A stretch of DNA of 64,000 nt, taken from positions 62,001 through 126,000 of the forward strand of contig NZ_VKKG01000002.1 in NCBI RefSeq assembly GCF_007197885.1, written 5' to 3'. Positions 1 through 9,064 of the stretch are shown here, piece by piece. How positions within the stretch are numbered: position 1 is the first letter of the stretch; each line of letters starts with the position of its first letter. This stretch comes from Tessaracoccus rhinocerotis. GTDB taxonomy: Bacteria; Actinomycetota; Actinomycetes; Propionibacteriales; Propionibacteriaceae. The notes beneath the pieces were generated by a model, which was given only the letters and a program-made list of their open reading frames with translations, was not told the origin of the DNA and did not search any database. Both the position numbers and the translations under genes were made by a program.

Positions 1-436
1 AGTAGTTGAAGAACACCATGGCGAGCAGGATGGCGATCCAGTGGTCGTCGAGTCCGAGGGGGCCGAACGGGCCGCCCGTGTCGAACAGGGAGCCGAACGC
101 GACCCCCACCACCACCGTCGGCAGCACGAACGGCACCACCACCAGGGCACGGACGACGGCGCGGCCGGGGAACCGGCGCCGGTACAGCAGGTGCGCGCCG
201 GGGATGCCCAGCAGCACGCACACGACCGTCGCGAGCCCCGCCATGCCCAGGGTGAACCCGAGGATGCGCCAGGTGCGTGGGGCGCTGAAGACGCGCTGGA
301 AGCCCTCCAGGGTGGGCACGCCGTCGACGACGAAGCCCTTCAGCACCAGTGCGCCCGCAGGCCAGAAGAAGAAGACGGCGAGGAAGGCGGCCGGGATGAC
401 CCCGGCCACCACCCACGCCAACCGCCACAGTCGCAA
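1..436 (-). CDS. thiP: Thiamine ABC transporter permease, start of gene only
   Basis: The first 145 codons are present and the gene runs off the left edge. The visible part is a membrane protein: a hydrophobic segment near residues 7-30, a second near 58-80, and a third around 95-115 that begins a BPD_transp_1-type fold. It begins 2 nt after the stop of the thiamine-binding lipoprotein, so the two are co-transcribed behind the TPP riboswitch. No ATG lies nearby; I chose the TTG at 436, and GTG codons a few residues in are alternatives. The thiamine assignment rests mostly on the riboswitch and thiB. An ATPase (thiQ) would be expected beyond the edge. Confidence 0.8.
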   Translation of the reverse strand, partial: MRLWRLAWVVAGVIPAAFLAVFFFWPAGALVLKGFVVDGVPTLEGFQRVFSAPRTWRILGFTLGMAGLATVVCVLLGIPGAHLLYRRRFPGRAVVRALVVVPFVLPTVVVGVAFGSLFDTGGPFGPLGLDDHWIAILLAMVFFNY

Positions 437-438
437 GG

Positions 439-1503
439 TCAGCCGATCACCCGGGCGGTCCAGTCGGCGATCCACTGGTCGCGGTTGGCCGCGATCTCGT
501 CGGCCGGGACGTCGATGGGGTCCGAGGACAGCGGGGCGAACGAGGCCCAGTCGGCCGGCAGCTCCACCTCGTCGTCCACCGGGTACATGTACATGTTCTC
601 CGGGATCGAGGCCTGCACCTCGGGCGAGAGCAGGAAGTCGATGAACTCGCGCGCGCCCGGTTCGTTCTCGGCGCCCTCGATCACGCCCGCGTACTCGACC
701 TGTCGGAAGCAGGTCTCGAGCAGGGCCTCGGTGGTGGAGGCGCTGCCGTCCTCGGTGAGGGTGAACGCGGGGGAGGTGGCGTAGGACAGCACGAGCGGGT
801 AGGGGCCCTCGCCGTCGGCGCCGGAGAACTCCGTGTAATAGGCGTCGCTCCAACCGGAGACCACCTTCACGCCGTTGGCCACGAGCGCGTCCCAGTACTC
901 CGGCCAGGCGTCGCCCTCGGCGCCCACGGTGGCGGCGAGGAACGCCAGCCCCGGCGAGGACGAGGCGGGGTGCGAAACCACCAGCAGGTCCTTGTGGGCG
1001 GGGTCGGTGAGGTCGTCGAGGGTGGCCGGCACCTCGATCCCGGCCTCCTCGAACCACTGGGTGTCGGCGTTGATGCAGACATCGCCCATGTCGACAGGCG
1101 TCAGGGACTCGATGGCGTACTGCGCCGCCGACTCCGGCAGTGCCGGCGACTCGTAGGGCGCGAACACGCCCTCCTCGACGGCGCGGCCGGCGAAGGTGTT
1201 GTCCACGCCGAACACGACGTCGCCCAGCGGGGAGTCCTTGGTGAGGATCAATTGGTTCACCAGCGCCCCGCCGTCACCGGGCGCCACGTAGGTGACGTCG
1301 TAGCCGGTGGTCTCCTCGAACTGCGCCTTGAGTTCGTCGGGCAGTGCGAACGAGTCATGCGTCACGACCGTCAACTCGTTGCCGGCGGCCCCGCCCTCGC
1401 CGGGGTCCTGACTGGGGTCGGCCGGGTTGCCGGAGCAGGCCGCGAGCGCTGCCAGCGCGAGCAGCGCGGTGGTCGAGGCGGTGGTCCTGCGTGCGAAAGA
1501 CAT
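439..1503 (-). CDS. thiB: Thiamine ABC transporter substrate-binding lipoprotein
   Basis: 354-residue lipoprotein that would capture thiamine or its phosphates outside the membrane for the ABC permease encoded just downstream. It starts with a positively charged stretch, a hydrophobic core and a lipobox (LAAC, Cys at about 23). The mature part matches the TbpA/ThiB type: LTVVTHDSFALP, GDGGALVNQL, then SPLGDVVFGVDN. I chose the ATG at 1503 because AGGAGGAG lies just upstream and the signal peptide begins there; a GTG further upstream would add residues before the signal. The transcript begins with a TPP riboswitch, so expression should fall when thiamine diphosphate is plentiful. Confidence 0.92.
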   Translation of the reverse strand: MSFARRTTASTTALLALAALAACSGNPADPSQDPGEGGAAGNELTVVTHDSFALPDELKAQFEETTGYDVTYVAPGDGGALVNQLILTKDSPLGDVVFGVDNTFAGRAVEEGVFAPYESPALPESAAQYAIESLTPVDMGDVCINADTQWFEEAGIEVPATLDDLTDPAHKDLLVVSHPASSSPGLAFLAATVGAEGDAWPEYWDALVANGVKVVSGWSDAYYTEFSGADGEGPYPLVLSYATSPAFTLTEDGSASTTEALLETCFRQVEYAGVIEGAENEPGAREFIDFLLSPEVQASIPENMYMYPVDDEVELPADWASFAPLSSDPIDVPADEIAANRDQWIADWTARVIG

Positions 1504-1560
1504 GAGTCTCCTCCTGGTCCTCCGGGCTCGGCCGCGCACGACCGAGGAGATGTGTGCTCA

Positions 1561-1641
1561 CTCCCTACGCCGGTGCTAGCCGGATCAGGTTTGAGGGTCT
1601 GCGGTTCCATCCGCACTCTCAGCGCACTGGTTGCGCTCCCC
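1561..1641 (-). promoter_or_regulatory. TPP riboswitch (THI element)
   Basis: On the minus strand the region reads GGGGAGCGC, then GCTGAGAG, GACCCT, AACCTGATCCGG, a short hairpin, and GCGTAGGGAG. These are the conserved blocks of the THI element: the CTGAGA pyrimidine-sensor loop, the ACCTGATC pyrophosphate-sensor part and the closing P1 helix GGGGAG/GTAGGGA. It lies about 58 nt before the thiB start codon. Thiamine diphosphate binding is expected to lower expression of thiB-thiP, probably at translation because no U-tract terminator is visible before the start. Confidence 0.95.
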
Positions 1642-1656
1642 TGTGTGCCTGCCAGC

Positions 1657-4254
1657 CTACACCGCGTTGGCGGGGGACTCGGCCACGCTCTGTGCCGCGG
1701 ACCCGCGGTGCAGGATCCGGTAGGGGCCCTGCAGGCGCAGTGCCGCCAGCAGCGGCAGCACGGCCGAGGCGAGGCCCACCAGCACCCCCAGCCCCACCAG
1801 GCCCCACAGGCCGCCCCAAGGGATCTCCAGGAAGGGGTAGCCCATCGTTGCGAGGCCGCGCTGCAGCCCCCAGCCGGCGATGGCGCCGGCCGCGGTCCCG
1901 ACCAGGCCGCCGACGGTTCCCATCAGGACGGCCTCTAGGGCCACCATCGCGCTGACCTGGATCCGGTCCATGCCCACCAGCCGCAGCGCGCGGAACTCGG
2001 GCTTGCGCTCCTGGACGGCGATCAGCAGCGTGCCGGTGATGCCGATGATCGCGATCCAGGTGAGGAGTGTGAGCAGCGAGTCGACGGTGTCGGCGGCGGC
2101 GGCGAGGGCGGCGCCTCGGGAGTCTGCCAACTCGTCGATGTCCTGGACCCGCAGCAGCGGGTCGGTGCCGGCGATGTCGACCAGGGCGGTGCGGACGGCG
2201 CCGACGTCGGCCGCGCGGGCCAGCTCGAGGGCGACGAAGTCGTCGACGTCGGTGACCCCCCGGTCGGTGAACGTGCCGCGGGCGGAGATGACGGGCGGCA
2301 ACTCCACGCCGCGGGCGGCCTGGAAGATCCCGACGACGCGGACCTCCACCCGCTGCTGGTTGACCACGACGTTGAAGGCGTTGCCGCGTTCGAGGCCGCT
2401 AGCGGCAGCGTGGTCCGCCGAGATCATGATCTCGTCGTTGGCGTCGACGTCGCGGCCGTCGGTGACCTCGTAGTTGACCACCGACTCCAGCGTTCCCGGA
2501 GCCGCCACCAGGACGCGCAGCGGGTCCCCGCCGTGCAGGGCCGTCTGGACGCCGTAGGAGGCTACCCGCTCGACGCCGGGCAGGGCTGCGGCCAGCTCGG
2601 CGACCTGGCGGTTGAACCCACCGTCGTCGGCCGACGAGGTGACGAACAGGTCCCCGTGGACGTTCTCAGGGAGGTCGTGGTGCGCCGAGGCCCTCCCCGA
2701 GGCACCCAGGACCGCGAAGGTGGCCACGAGACCCACACCCAGGACGAGGGCCGCAGTGGCCTTGGCGAACCGCACGGGGTGCCGGGTGACGTTGCGGGCG
2801 GCGATGGTGCTCACGTCGCGCAGCGCAGGCCTTCCGAGGAGGCCGACGAGCCGCACGAGGGGTGCTCCCAGCACGGGGGTGGCGATTGCCGTGCCCACCA
2901 GGACCACGCCGGCGCCCAGCAGGGCCCACGCCCACGGCAGCGGCATGCCGGGCACGATGGTGCCCACGGCGAGCAGGCCCACCCCGACGGCGACGAGGCC
3001 GACGCTGGTCCAGGCGGCGTCGCTGAAGTGCAGCCGGGGGCGGGGGATCAGGGGCCGGGGCGGCAGGGCCTGGGTGAAGGAGACGGCGGTGGCGTGCCGG
3101 TGTCCTGCCAGGACGGTGATCACGACGCCGATGCCGACGCACAGCCAGGCCTCGGTGGACGACAGGGCCGGGATGACGGTGCCCAGGGAGAGGCCGTGCT
3201 GGCGCCCGAGGTCGTTGAGCTCGGCGGCGAGCGCCTGCCCGATGGGCATGCCGATGGCCGAGCCGGCCAGTCCGAGCAGCAGGGCCTCGGCCAGGATGGG
3301 CAGCGCCACCCTCCCCGGGGAGGCGCCGAGCCTGCGCAGGAACGCGGCCTCGCCCCGTCGGCGCGCCACGAGATGGGCGGTGGTGGAGCTGATGAGGGCG
3401 GCCGCGATGCCGAGCGTGAGCAGTCCGGCGACCCACAGGCCCACCTGCGCCACGGTCAGCCGCGGGTAGAGCTGGAACTGGGTCGCCGAGGCCACCTGGG
3501 CGCCGTCGACGATCTGGTACTCGGAGGCGATGAGCTCACGCATCTCGGCGACCATGACCTCGACGTCGACCTCGGCGTCGTCGGCGACGTCCACCCAGAT
3601 GCTGTTGAAGCCCTCCCTGCCGGCCTGGAAGTGGGTGCGGGCGGCGGCCTCGCTGAAGAGGGCGTAGCTGGCTCCGGCGGGTCGGTCCCCCTCGAGCGCG
3701 ACCACTCCCACGACCGTCGCCTCGATCGACGGCGCGGGCCCGGTGCGCGCGAACGTGACCGTGTCCCCGAGCTCGTAGCCGCTGCGCTCCAGCGTGGGGC
3801 GGTCCAGGACCACCTCGTCCTCGCCCTCCGGGGCGCGGCCATCGCTGATCGCCATGTGGGCGCCGCCGTCGTCGTCGGTGGGCAGGAAGCTCCCGGTGAT
3901 GGTGGGGGCCAGCTGTGGCTTGAGGAGTTCGCCGTCGCTGGTGATGGGGAACAGCACGTCACCGCGGATCTGGCCGCGGGCCCGGGCGACCCCCGGGATC
4001 TCGGAGACGTTGGCGACGGTGTCGGCCGAGAGCGGCGGCGGTGCGGAGACGGCGTCGACGGCGATCAGCGAGCCGGCCGGGACCACGGTGATGTCGGCCG
4101 CGGTGGCGGCGACGACGCCCTCGGTGGTGGTCCGCACCAGCGCGTTGAGGGAGATGGCCGCACTGACCGCGGCCACCGAGATGATGATCGCGCACAGGCA
4201 CAGCAGCATCTGCCAGACGCGGTTGCCGAGAGTGTGGAGGCTGGCTTTCCACAT
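1657..4254 (-). CDS. FtsX-type ABC transporter permease, large
   Basis: 865-residue membrane protein with two FtsX-like halves. A first transmembrane helix near residues 13-38 is followed by a large extracytoplasmic MacB-like domain to about 265. A three-helix FtsX domain covers about 270-400. A second set of helices follows near 500, then a second outer domain and a C-terminal FtsX domain at about 725-850. Such permeases act with a LolD/MacB-type ATPase in mechanotransmission, lipoprotein or peptide export; no substrate can be read here. The start ATG at 4254 follows the ATPase stop by 2 nt and is the only start that preserves the first helix. Confidence 0.85.
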   Translation of the reverse strand: MWKASLHTLGNRVWQMLLCLCAIIISVAAVSAAISLNALVRTTTEGVVAATAADITVVPAGSLIAVDAVSAPPPLSADTVANVSEIPGVARARGQIRGDVLFPITSDGELLKPQLAPTITGSFLPTDDDGGAHMAISDGRAPEGEDEVVLDRPTLERSGYELGDTVTFARTGPAPSIEATVVGVVALEGDRPAGASYALFSEAAARTHFQAGREGFNSIWVDVADDAEVDVEVMVAEMRELIASEYQIVDGAQVASATQFQLYPRLTVAQVGLWVAGLLTLGIAAALISSTTAHLVARRRGEAAFLRRLGASPGRVALPILAEALLLGLAGSAIGMPIGQALAAELNDLGRQHGLSLGTVIPALSSTEAWLCVGIGVVITVLAGHRHATAVSFTQALPPRPLIPRPRLHFSDAAWTSVGLVAVGVGLLAVGTIVPGMPLPWAWALLGAGVVLVGTAIATPVLGAPLVRLVGLLGRPALRDVSTIAARNVTRHPVRFAKATAALVLGVGLVATFAVLGASGRASAHHDLPENVHGDLFVTSSADDGGFNRQVAELAAALPGVERVASYGVQTALHGGDPLRVLVAAPGTLESVVNYEVTDGRDVDANDEIMISADHAAASGLERGNAFNVVVNQQRVEVRVVGIFQAARGVELPPVISARGTFTDRGVTDVDDFVALELARAADVGAVRTALVDIAGTDPLLRVQDIDELADSRGAALAAAADTVDSLLTLLTWIAIIGITGTLLIAVQERKPEFRALRLVGMDRIQVSAMVALEAVLMGTVGGLVGTAAGAIAGWGLQRGLATMGYPFLEIPWGGLWGLVGLGVLVGLASAVLPLLAALRLQGPYRILHRGSAAQSVAESPANAV

Positions 4255-4256
4255 GG

Positions 4257-5030
4257 TCAGCCCTGCGCCATGGCGGTGGCCCGGGCGTCGAGCTCGGCCA
4301 GCTTGGTCAGGACCTTCACGGGGGTGGGTGAGGGCATGTCGGCGACGATGTTGCCGTCGGTGAGCACGAGCACCCGGTCCGCCCGGGCGGCGACGATCGG
4401 GTCGTGGGTGAACAGCACGATCGCCTGCGAGGTCTCCTCCCGGGCCCACTCGAGCAGGTTCATCACCTCGTCACCTTCGCGGCTGCGCAGGCGGCCGGTG
4501 GGCTCGTCCGCGAGCAGGAGCGAGGGCCGGCCCAGCAGGGCACGGGCGGTGGCCAGCAACTGCTGCTGGGTGGGGGTGAGCGAGACCGGCGGGTGCTGGA
4601 GGAGGTCCTTCAGCCCGGCCGCGGCCACCACGGACTCGTACCAGGACTTCTCGGGCCGCTCGCCCGCCAGCGACATCGGGAGCAGCAGGTTCTCCCGGGT
4701 GGAAAGGGTGGGGACGAGGTCGGCGCCCTCGAGGACCAGTCCGATGTCGGTTCGGCGCAGCCGGGTCAGCTCGCGGTCTGAGAGGATCGCCAGGTTGTGG
4801 CCGCCGACGGTGACCTCGCCGCTGGTCGGTTGGTCCAGCCCGGCGAGGATGTTGCACAAGGTGGACTTGCCGGCTCCCGAGGGGCCGAGCACGGCGGTGA
4901 CGACGCCGGCCGCGAAGGAGGCGGTGATGCGGTCGATGGCGAGGGTGTCCACACCGTCATTGCGGTGGACCTTGTGCAGGTCCAGTACGTGCGCCGTCAG
5001 GCCGGGGGAGGTGGATTGCATCGACATCAT
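4257..5030 (-). CDS. ABC transporter ATP-binding protein with degenerate signature motif
   Basis: 257-residue LolD/MacB-like ATPase, partner of the FtsX permease encoded 2 nt downstream. Walker A (GPSGAGKST, about residues 45-53), Walker B (LLLADEPTG) and the H-loop (LFTHD) are intact. Three other conserved elements are altered: the Q-loop glutamine is Glu (GLVLEG), the signature LSGGQ is LTPTQ, and the D-loop aspartate is replaced (GRLRS where GNLDS is usual). A homodimer would therefore have two non-canonical sites. ATP binding looks possible; efficient hydrolysis is doubtful. The start is MMSMQ at 5030, or the second Met one codon later. Confidence 0.88.
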   Translation of the reverse strand: MMSMQSTSPGLTAHVLDLHKVHRNDGVDTLAIDRITASFAAGVVTAVLGPSGAGKSTLCNILAGLDQPTSGEVTVGGHNLAILSDRELTRLRRTDIGLVLEGADLVPTLSTRENLLLPMSLAGERPEKSWYESVVAAAGLKDLLQHPPVSLTPTQQQLLATARALLGRPSLLLADEPTGRLRSREGDEVMNLLEWAREETSQAIVLFTHDPIVAARADRVLVLTDGNIVADMPSPTPVKVLTKLAELDARATAMAQG

Positions 5031-5057
5031 CCTGGGATCTTCTTCGGTGGGCGGCGG

Positions 5058-6125
5058 TCAGGTGACCTGGTCTGGGCGGGAGTAGGCGGCTTCCGTGACC
5101 CGCAGCAGCGCGTCGCGGATCAGCCTGGCGCGGGCCGTGCCCACGCCGTCGAGCTTCATGAGGTCCGCCACCGAGGCCCCGAAGAGCTCCTGCAGGGGGT
5201 AGCGCTCCACCAGCTTGTCCACGAGGTTCGCGGGGAGCCTGCCCACGGCGGTGAGCAACCGGACGCCCCTTGCCTTGATGGGGGTCTCGAGGTAGGCGTT
5301 GGGTCCGAAACCCAGGCGCTCGGCCACCAGCGAGGGGCTGAGCAGTTCGTCCGCGGAGAAGTTCTCGAGCCGCTCGAGCGTGAACAGCTCGGGCTCGGCC
5401 AGGTTGTGGGCGTAGTCCTCGCGCAGCAACTGCGCCAGGTCCCCGAAGCTGGCCATCAGCTCCTGGTGCTGCAGCGCCGTCAGTCTGCCCTCGACCCCGA
5501 GGGTGTCGATGTGGAACTGCATCTCCTGCGAGAGCCGGCGAACCATCTCGTATCGGTGCGACACCTGCACGAGGTCACGGATGGTGACCTGCTCGCCCAC
5601 CTCCAGCGCGTTGAGCTGCTCCAGTACCGCGTCCAGACGGGTGACGACGCGGGCCAGCGTGGCCAGCGTCTGGTTGGCCCGGCTCGTCATCTGTCCCGTG
5701 GTCTCGATGACGTGGCGGTGGCTGTTGATGAACAGCGAGATCGTCGACATCGAGGCCGACACGGTGACCACCGGCAGTCCGGTCACCTGTGCGGTCCGGT
5801 CCGCGGAACGGTGTCGGGTGCCCGTCTCGGCGGTGGGCAGGTCACCGGCCGGAACGAGGTGGACGCCCGCGGCGACGATGCGGGTCAGGTCCGTGGAGAG
5901 GATGATGGCGCCGTCCAGCTTCGCCAGCTCGCGCAGCGCCTGCGGGGTGAACTCGACGTTCAGCTGGAAGCCGCCGCTGGAGACCTGCTGCACCTTGGAG
6001 TTGTTGCCGAGCACGACGAGGGCGCCCGTGCGGCCGTGCAGGATGCGGTCCAGTCCTGCGCGCAGGGGCGTGCCCGGCGCCATCAGGCGCTGGTACTGCC
6101 GTAGTTTCGGCCGTGACAACATCAC
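5058..6125 (-). CDS. disA: DNA integrity scanning protein, diadenylate cyclase DisA
   Basis: 355 residues, usual length for DisA. The N-terminal DAC domain, which makes c-di-AMP from two ATP, shows the DGA motif (residues 71-73) and RHRSA (104-108), both needed for catalysis. A linker with a coiled, helical middle follows, then a C-terminal helix-hairpin-helix domain (about 315-345, with KLDGVGTARAR) that binds branched DNA. The start overlaps the radA stop: a GTG at 6125 makes a GTGA overlap, and an ATG at 6122 makes TGATG; either is possible. Coupling to radA fits a shared role in DNA damage surveillance. Confidence 0.97.
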   Translation of the reverse strand: MMLSRPKLRQYQRLMAPGTPLRAGLDRILHGRTGALVVLGNNSKVQQVSSGGFQLNVEFTPQALRELAKLDGAIILSTDLTRIVAAGVHLVPAGDLPTAETGTRHRSADRTAQVTGLPVVTVSASMSTISLFINSHRHVIETTGQMTSRANQTLATLARVVTRLDAVLEQLNALEVGEQVTIRDLVQVSHRYEMVRRLSQEMQFHIDTLGVEGRLTALQHQELMASFGDLAQLLREDYAHNLAEPELFTLERLENFSADELLSPSLVAERLGFGPNAYLETPIKARGVRLLTAVGRLPANLVDKLVERYPLQELFGASVADLMKLDGVGTARARLIRDALLRVTEAAYSRPDQVT

Positions 6126-7522
6126 TCCTGTTCGTGTGTCCGACGCTGGCTTCTGCGCAAGTCTAGGACCCCCAGCGCCTCGGCGAGGCTGCTAACCTCA
6201 ACCACGCGCAGCCCGGCGAGTCGCGGCACCTTCACGGTGACGTCCCGCGAGCCCATCGGCACGAGCGCCAACTCGAAGCCGAGCCGCGCGGCCTCCGCCA
6301 GCCTGCGCTCCACTCCGGGCACCCGGCGCAGGTCACCGGCCAACCCCACCTCGCCGAGGGCGAGCAGGCGCTTGGGGAACTGCGTGTCCAGCGCGGCCGA
6401 GGCGACGGCGATGGCCACGGCGAGGTCCACCGACGGCTCCGAGATGCGCGCGCCACCCACCGTGGAGACGTAGACGTCCTTCTGTGACAGCGGCAACCCG
6501 GCCTTGCGTTCCAGCACGGCCAGCACCATCGCCATCCGGGAGGAGTCCAGTCCGTGGGTGGTGCGCTTGGGCGAGCCCCGCTCGGGCGACGGTGCCACCA
6601 GCGCCTGCACCTCCGCCAGCAGCGGACGACGGCCCTCCATGGTCACCGTGACGCAGGTGCCGGGGACCGGTTCGCTGTGGGAGGTGGTGAACAGCCCCGA
6701 CGGGTCCGGCACCTCGACGATGCCGGTCTCGTTCATCTCGAAGCAGCCCACCTCGTCGGCGGGGCCGAAACGGTTCTTGGTGGCGCGCACCATCCGGAAG
6801 CCGGAGTGGCGGTCACCTTCGAACGTGAGCACGACGTCCACCAGGTGCTCGAGCGTGCGGGGACCGGCGATGGAGCCGTCCTTGGTGACGTGGCCCACGA
6901 TCAGCACGGACATGTCCTCGCGCTTGGCGACGCGTGCCAGCGCACCGGTCACCTCGCGGACCTGCGTGGTGCCGCCGGGGGCGCCCTCGGCCTGCGCCGT
7001 CGCGATGGTCTGGACCGAGTCCACCACCAGCAGGGTGGGGCGGACCTGCTCCACGTGCCCGAGCACGGTGCCGAGGTCCGTCTCGGCGGCCAGGTAGAGC
7101 TCGTCGTGGAGCGCGCCGGTGCGGGTGGCGCGCAGCTTCACCTGGGACGCGGACTCCTCGCCGGAGATGTAGAGGGTGCGCTCCCCGGAGGCCGCCCACT
7201 TCGCGGCCACGTCCAGCAGCAGCGTCGACTTGCCGACGCCGGGCTCACCGGCCAGCAGCACCACCGCACCGGGGACGAGGCCCTCGCCCAGCACGCGGTC
7301 CAGCTCCGCGATGGTGGTGAGCCTGCGGCGGGCCAGGTCCGTGTTCACCTCGGAGATCGGCACGGCGGCCGCGGCGGGGGCCGACGAGGCCACCTGCTTC
7401 AGCTTGGGTGCACCGCGCTCGACGACGCTGCCCCACGTCTGGCACTCACCGCAGCGTCCGACCCAGCGCACGGTGGTCCAGCCGCACTCGGTGCACTGGT
7501 AGGAGTCCTGTTGTTTCGCCAC
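6122..7522 (-). CDS. radA: DNA repair protein RadA
   Basis: 466-residue RadA (Sms), a RecA-like branch-migration ATPase in homologous recombination. It shows a four-cysteine zinc finger (Cys10, 13, 24, 27), Walker A GEPGVGKST (92-100), the RadA-specific KNRFG motif (249-253) and a C-terminal Lon-protease-like domain. The GTG start at 7522 has no Shine-Dalgarno sequence. A TAGAGT hexamer lies 6 nt upstream, so the mRNA is probably leaderless. disA follows with overlapping stop and start codons. Confidence 0.97.
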   Translation of the reverse strand: MAKQQDSYQCTECGWTTVRWVGRCGECQTWGSVVERGAPKLKQVASSAPAAAAVPISEVNTDLARRRLTTIAELDRVLGEGLVPGAVVLLAGEPGVGKSTLLLDVAAKWAASGERTLYISGEESASQVKLRATRTGALHDELYLAAETDLGTVLGHVEQVRPTLLVVDSVQTIATAQAEGAPGGTTQVREVTGALARVAKREDMSVLIVGHVTKDGSIAGPRTLEHLVDVVLTFEGDRHSGFRMVRATKNRFGPADEVGCFEMNETGIVEVPDPSGLFTTSHSEPVPGTCVTVTMEGRRPLLAEVQALVAPSPERGSPKRTTHGLDSSRMAMVLAVLERKAGLPLSQKDVYVSTVGGARISEPSVDLAVAIAVASAALDTQFPKRLLALGEVGLAGDLRRVPGVERRLAEAARLGFELALVPMGSRDVTVKVPRLAGLRVVEVSSLAEALGVLDLRRSQRRTHEQE

Positions 7523-7528
7523 GCTGAG

Positions 7529-7534
7529 ACTCTA
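7529..7534 (-). promoter_or_regulatory. -10 hexamer of a leaderless radA promoter
   Basis: TAGAGT on the minus strand, 6 nt before the radA GTG, which leaves no room for a ribosome binding site. It matches the TAnnnT -10 consensus. Confidence 0.5.
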
Positions 7535-7589
7535 CGTGGCCCCACCGACAGCGGCGGCCATGCCCCGGTCCCCCAGTGGTGGACCCGGC

Positions 7590-8228
7590 TCAGATGATGA
7601 CTTCGCCCTTGGTGGGGGAGTTGAACTTCACCCGGTTGATGCCGGGGGCGCCGTTGGGGGCCACGAGCTTGAGCTGGATGCCGTCGAGCTCGTTCTCCAC
7701 CGGGGTGTTGAGCCAGTCGGAGAGCCGCTCCGAGGAACCGGAGATCTCGATGGCGCGCAGGTCCACCTCCGCCGGGAGAGCGCTGGGGCGCAGGGTCTCG
7801 TCAGAGACCCACTTCAGGAAGTAGGGCAGCTGCGGATCAGCGATCAGGCCCTTGATGCCGATCTGCTGCCACTCCAGCTTGCGGCCGTCGGGGAAGTGGC
7901 GCGAGCCCGGCACCGACGAGCGCTCGAGGCGGGCCTCGTAGGGGGAGAGGTCATCGACGCTGACCACCCATCCGAGCCAGCCGCCGCCCATCTCGGAGCG
8001 GGCGCGCACGGCCTGCCCGAAGGGGGCCTTCTCCGCGGCGGGGTGCTCGAGAACCTCCACCACCTCGATGTAGCGCGCATCAGCCAGTGGGATGATGTGG
8101 TTGCGGGTGCCGAACCGAGGATGGAAGCCTCCATCCTTGAATTCCGTGCCCAGCTCAGCTGCGAGGCGCTCGGCGTCAGCTCTGAGACCGGCGGGCCCAA
8201 CTGCGAAGATCAAGTGGTCCACATGCAT
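7590..8228 (-). CDS. Glyoxalase-like (VOC superfamily) protein
   Basis: 212-residue cytosolic protein. It begins MHVDHLIFAV, the usual first strand and metal-ligand histidine of a VOC domain, followed by FGTRNHIIPL and ARYIEVVEVL, typical of the Glyoxalase_3 family (PF13468). This family is not linked to a defined reaction. The start ATG at 8228 was chosen because the domain begins there; upstream sequence in the frame belongs to the chelatase region. It lies 68 bp after the chelatase gene on the same strand and may be read from that operon. Confidence 0.8.
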   Translation of the reverse strand: MHVDHLIFAVGPAGLRADAERLAAELGTEFKDGGFHPRFGTRNHIIPLADARYIEVVEVLEHPAAEKAPFGQAVRARSEMGGGWLGWVVSVDDLSPYEARLERSSVPGSRHFPDGRKLEWQQIGIKGLIADPQLPYFLKWVSDETLRPSALPAEVDLRAIEISGSSERLSDWLNTPVENELDGIQLKLVAPNGAPGINRVKFNSPTKGEVII

Positions 8229-8296
8229 GCCGCCATTGTGCCCCCACGAGCCCCACAAGTCCCAATCGAGCCGTGCCGTCGACGGTGCCCCGGCGG

Positions 8297-9064
8297 TCAC
8301 CGGCGGCCACACGCCTCGAAGTAGCGGTCGAGCACCACCCGGGCCAGTCTGGGGTCCGGTGCCAGGGGCGCCGTGACCGCGTCCGCCCCGGAGCGCAGCA
8401 GTTTGTCGTGGAAGTGGCCGGGCGCCAGCAGGTAGGAGGCCACGACGATGCGCGCGCGGCTGCCGACGGGGTGCGGGACCCGTCGGCTGGAGCCGCGGGC
8501 GAGTTCCACCGCCTCGGCCACCGTCGGCCTGGCGATCGCCCCGAAGCCCACGTGCACCGGGCCCGGCCGACGGCGGCGCAGCGCAGCCGCCACCTCCTCC
8601 ACGTCCCGGGCGGCACCGGGACTGCTCGATCCCGCGGCGGCGAGCACGACCGTGTCGAAGCCGCGGGTGCCGACCTCCGCGAGCCGGTCCACCAGGATGT
8701 CCACCAGCCGCGGATCGGGCCCCAGGGCGGCCGCGGCGCACGAGCGCCCAGCAGCGCCGCGCTGCTCGACCGCACGCGCGATGTCGACCCCGACGTGGTA
8801 CCCGGTCGACAGCAGCAGCGGGACGACGACCGCCTCGCCCGCCTCGTCGGGGCCGTCGGCCACCACGTCGGCGACGACGTCGGCCACGCTCGGCCGCTGC
8901 ACGTCCACGAAGGCCTCCAGCACCTCGAGGTCGGGGCGTGCCGCGCGGACGTCGTCGAGCAGCGCGCGGACCACGCGGCGTCCCACCGGATCGCTGGTGC
9001 CGTGCGAGCAGCCCACCAGCGCCGGGGCTGCCGGCACGGCGGCCGGCCAGGCCCGGGTGCTCAC
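8297..9064 (-). CDS. Sirohydrochlorin chelatase-like protein (CbiX type)
   Basis: 255-residue class II chelatase with two CbiX repeats. Each has an expected histidine: GCSHGTSD near residue 19, and SYLLAPGHFHDKL near 220. Such proteins insert Fe2+ or Co2+ into sirohydrochlorin. Placement directly after nirB and nirD indicates ferrochelatase activity supplying siroheme for the nitrite reductase. The GTG start overlaps the nirD stop (GTGA), so translation is coupled. A uroporphyrinogen-III methyltransferase, needed for the earlier step, is not found intact in the window. Confidence 0.9.
   Translation of the reverse strand: MSTRAWPAAVPAAPALVGCSHGTSDPVGRRVVRALLDDVRAARPDLEVLEAFVDVQRPSVADVVADVVADGPDEAGEAVVVPLLLSTGYHVGVDIARAVEQRGAAGRSCAAAALGPDPRLVDILVDRLAEVGTRGFDTVVLAAAGSSSPGAARDVEEVAAALRRRRPGPVHVGFGAIARPTVAEAVELARGSSRRVPHPVGSRARIVVASYLLAPGHFHDKLLRSGADAVTAPLAPDPRLARVVLDRYFEACGRR

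Noticed and set aside
2410..5085. Long open frame on the plus strand (about 890 codons) opposite the FtsX permease and its ATPase
   Set aside because: The translation is rich in Gly, Asp, Arg and His with no domain. It mirrors GC-rich codon bias of the real genes on the other strand.
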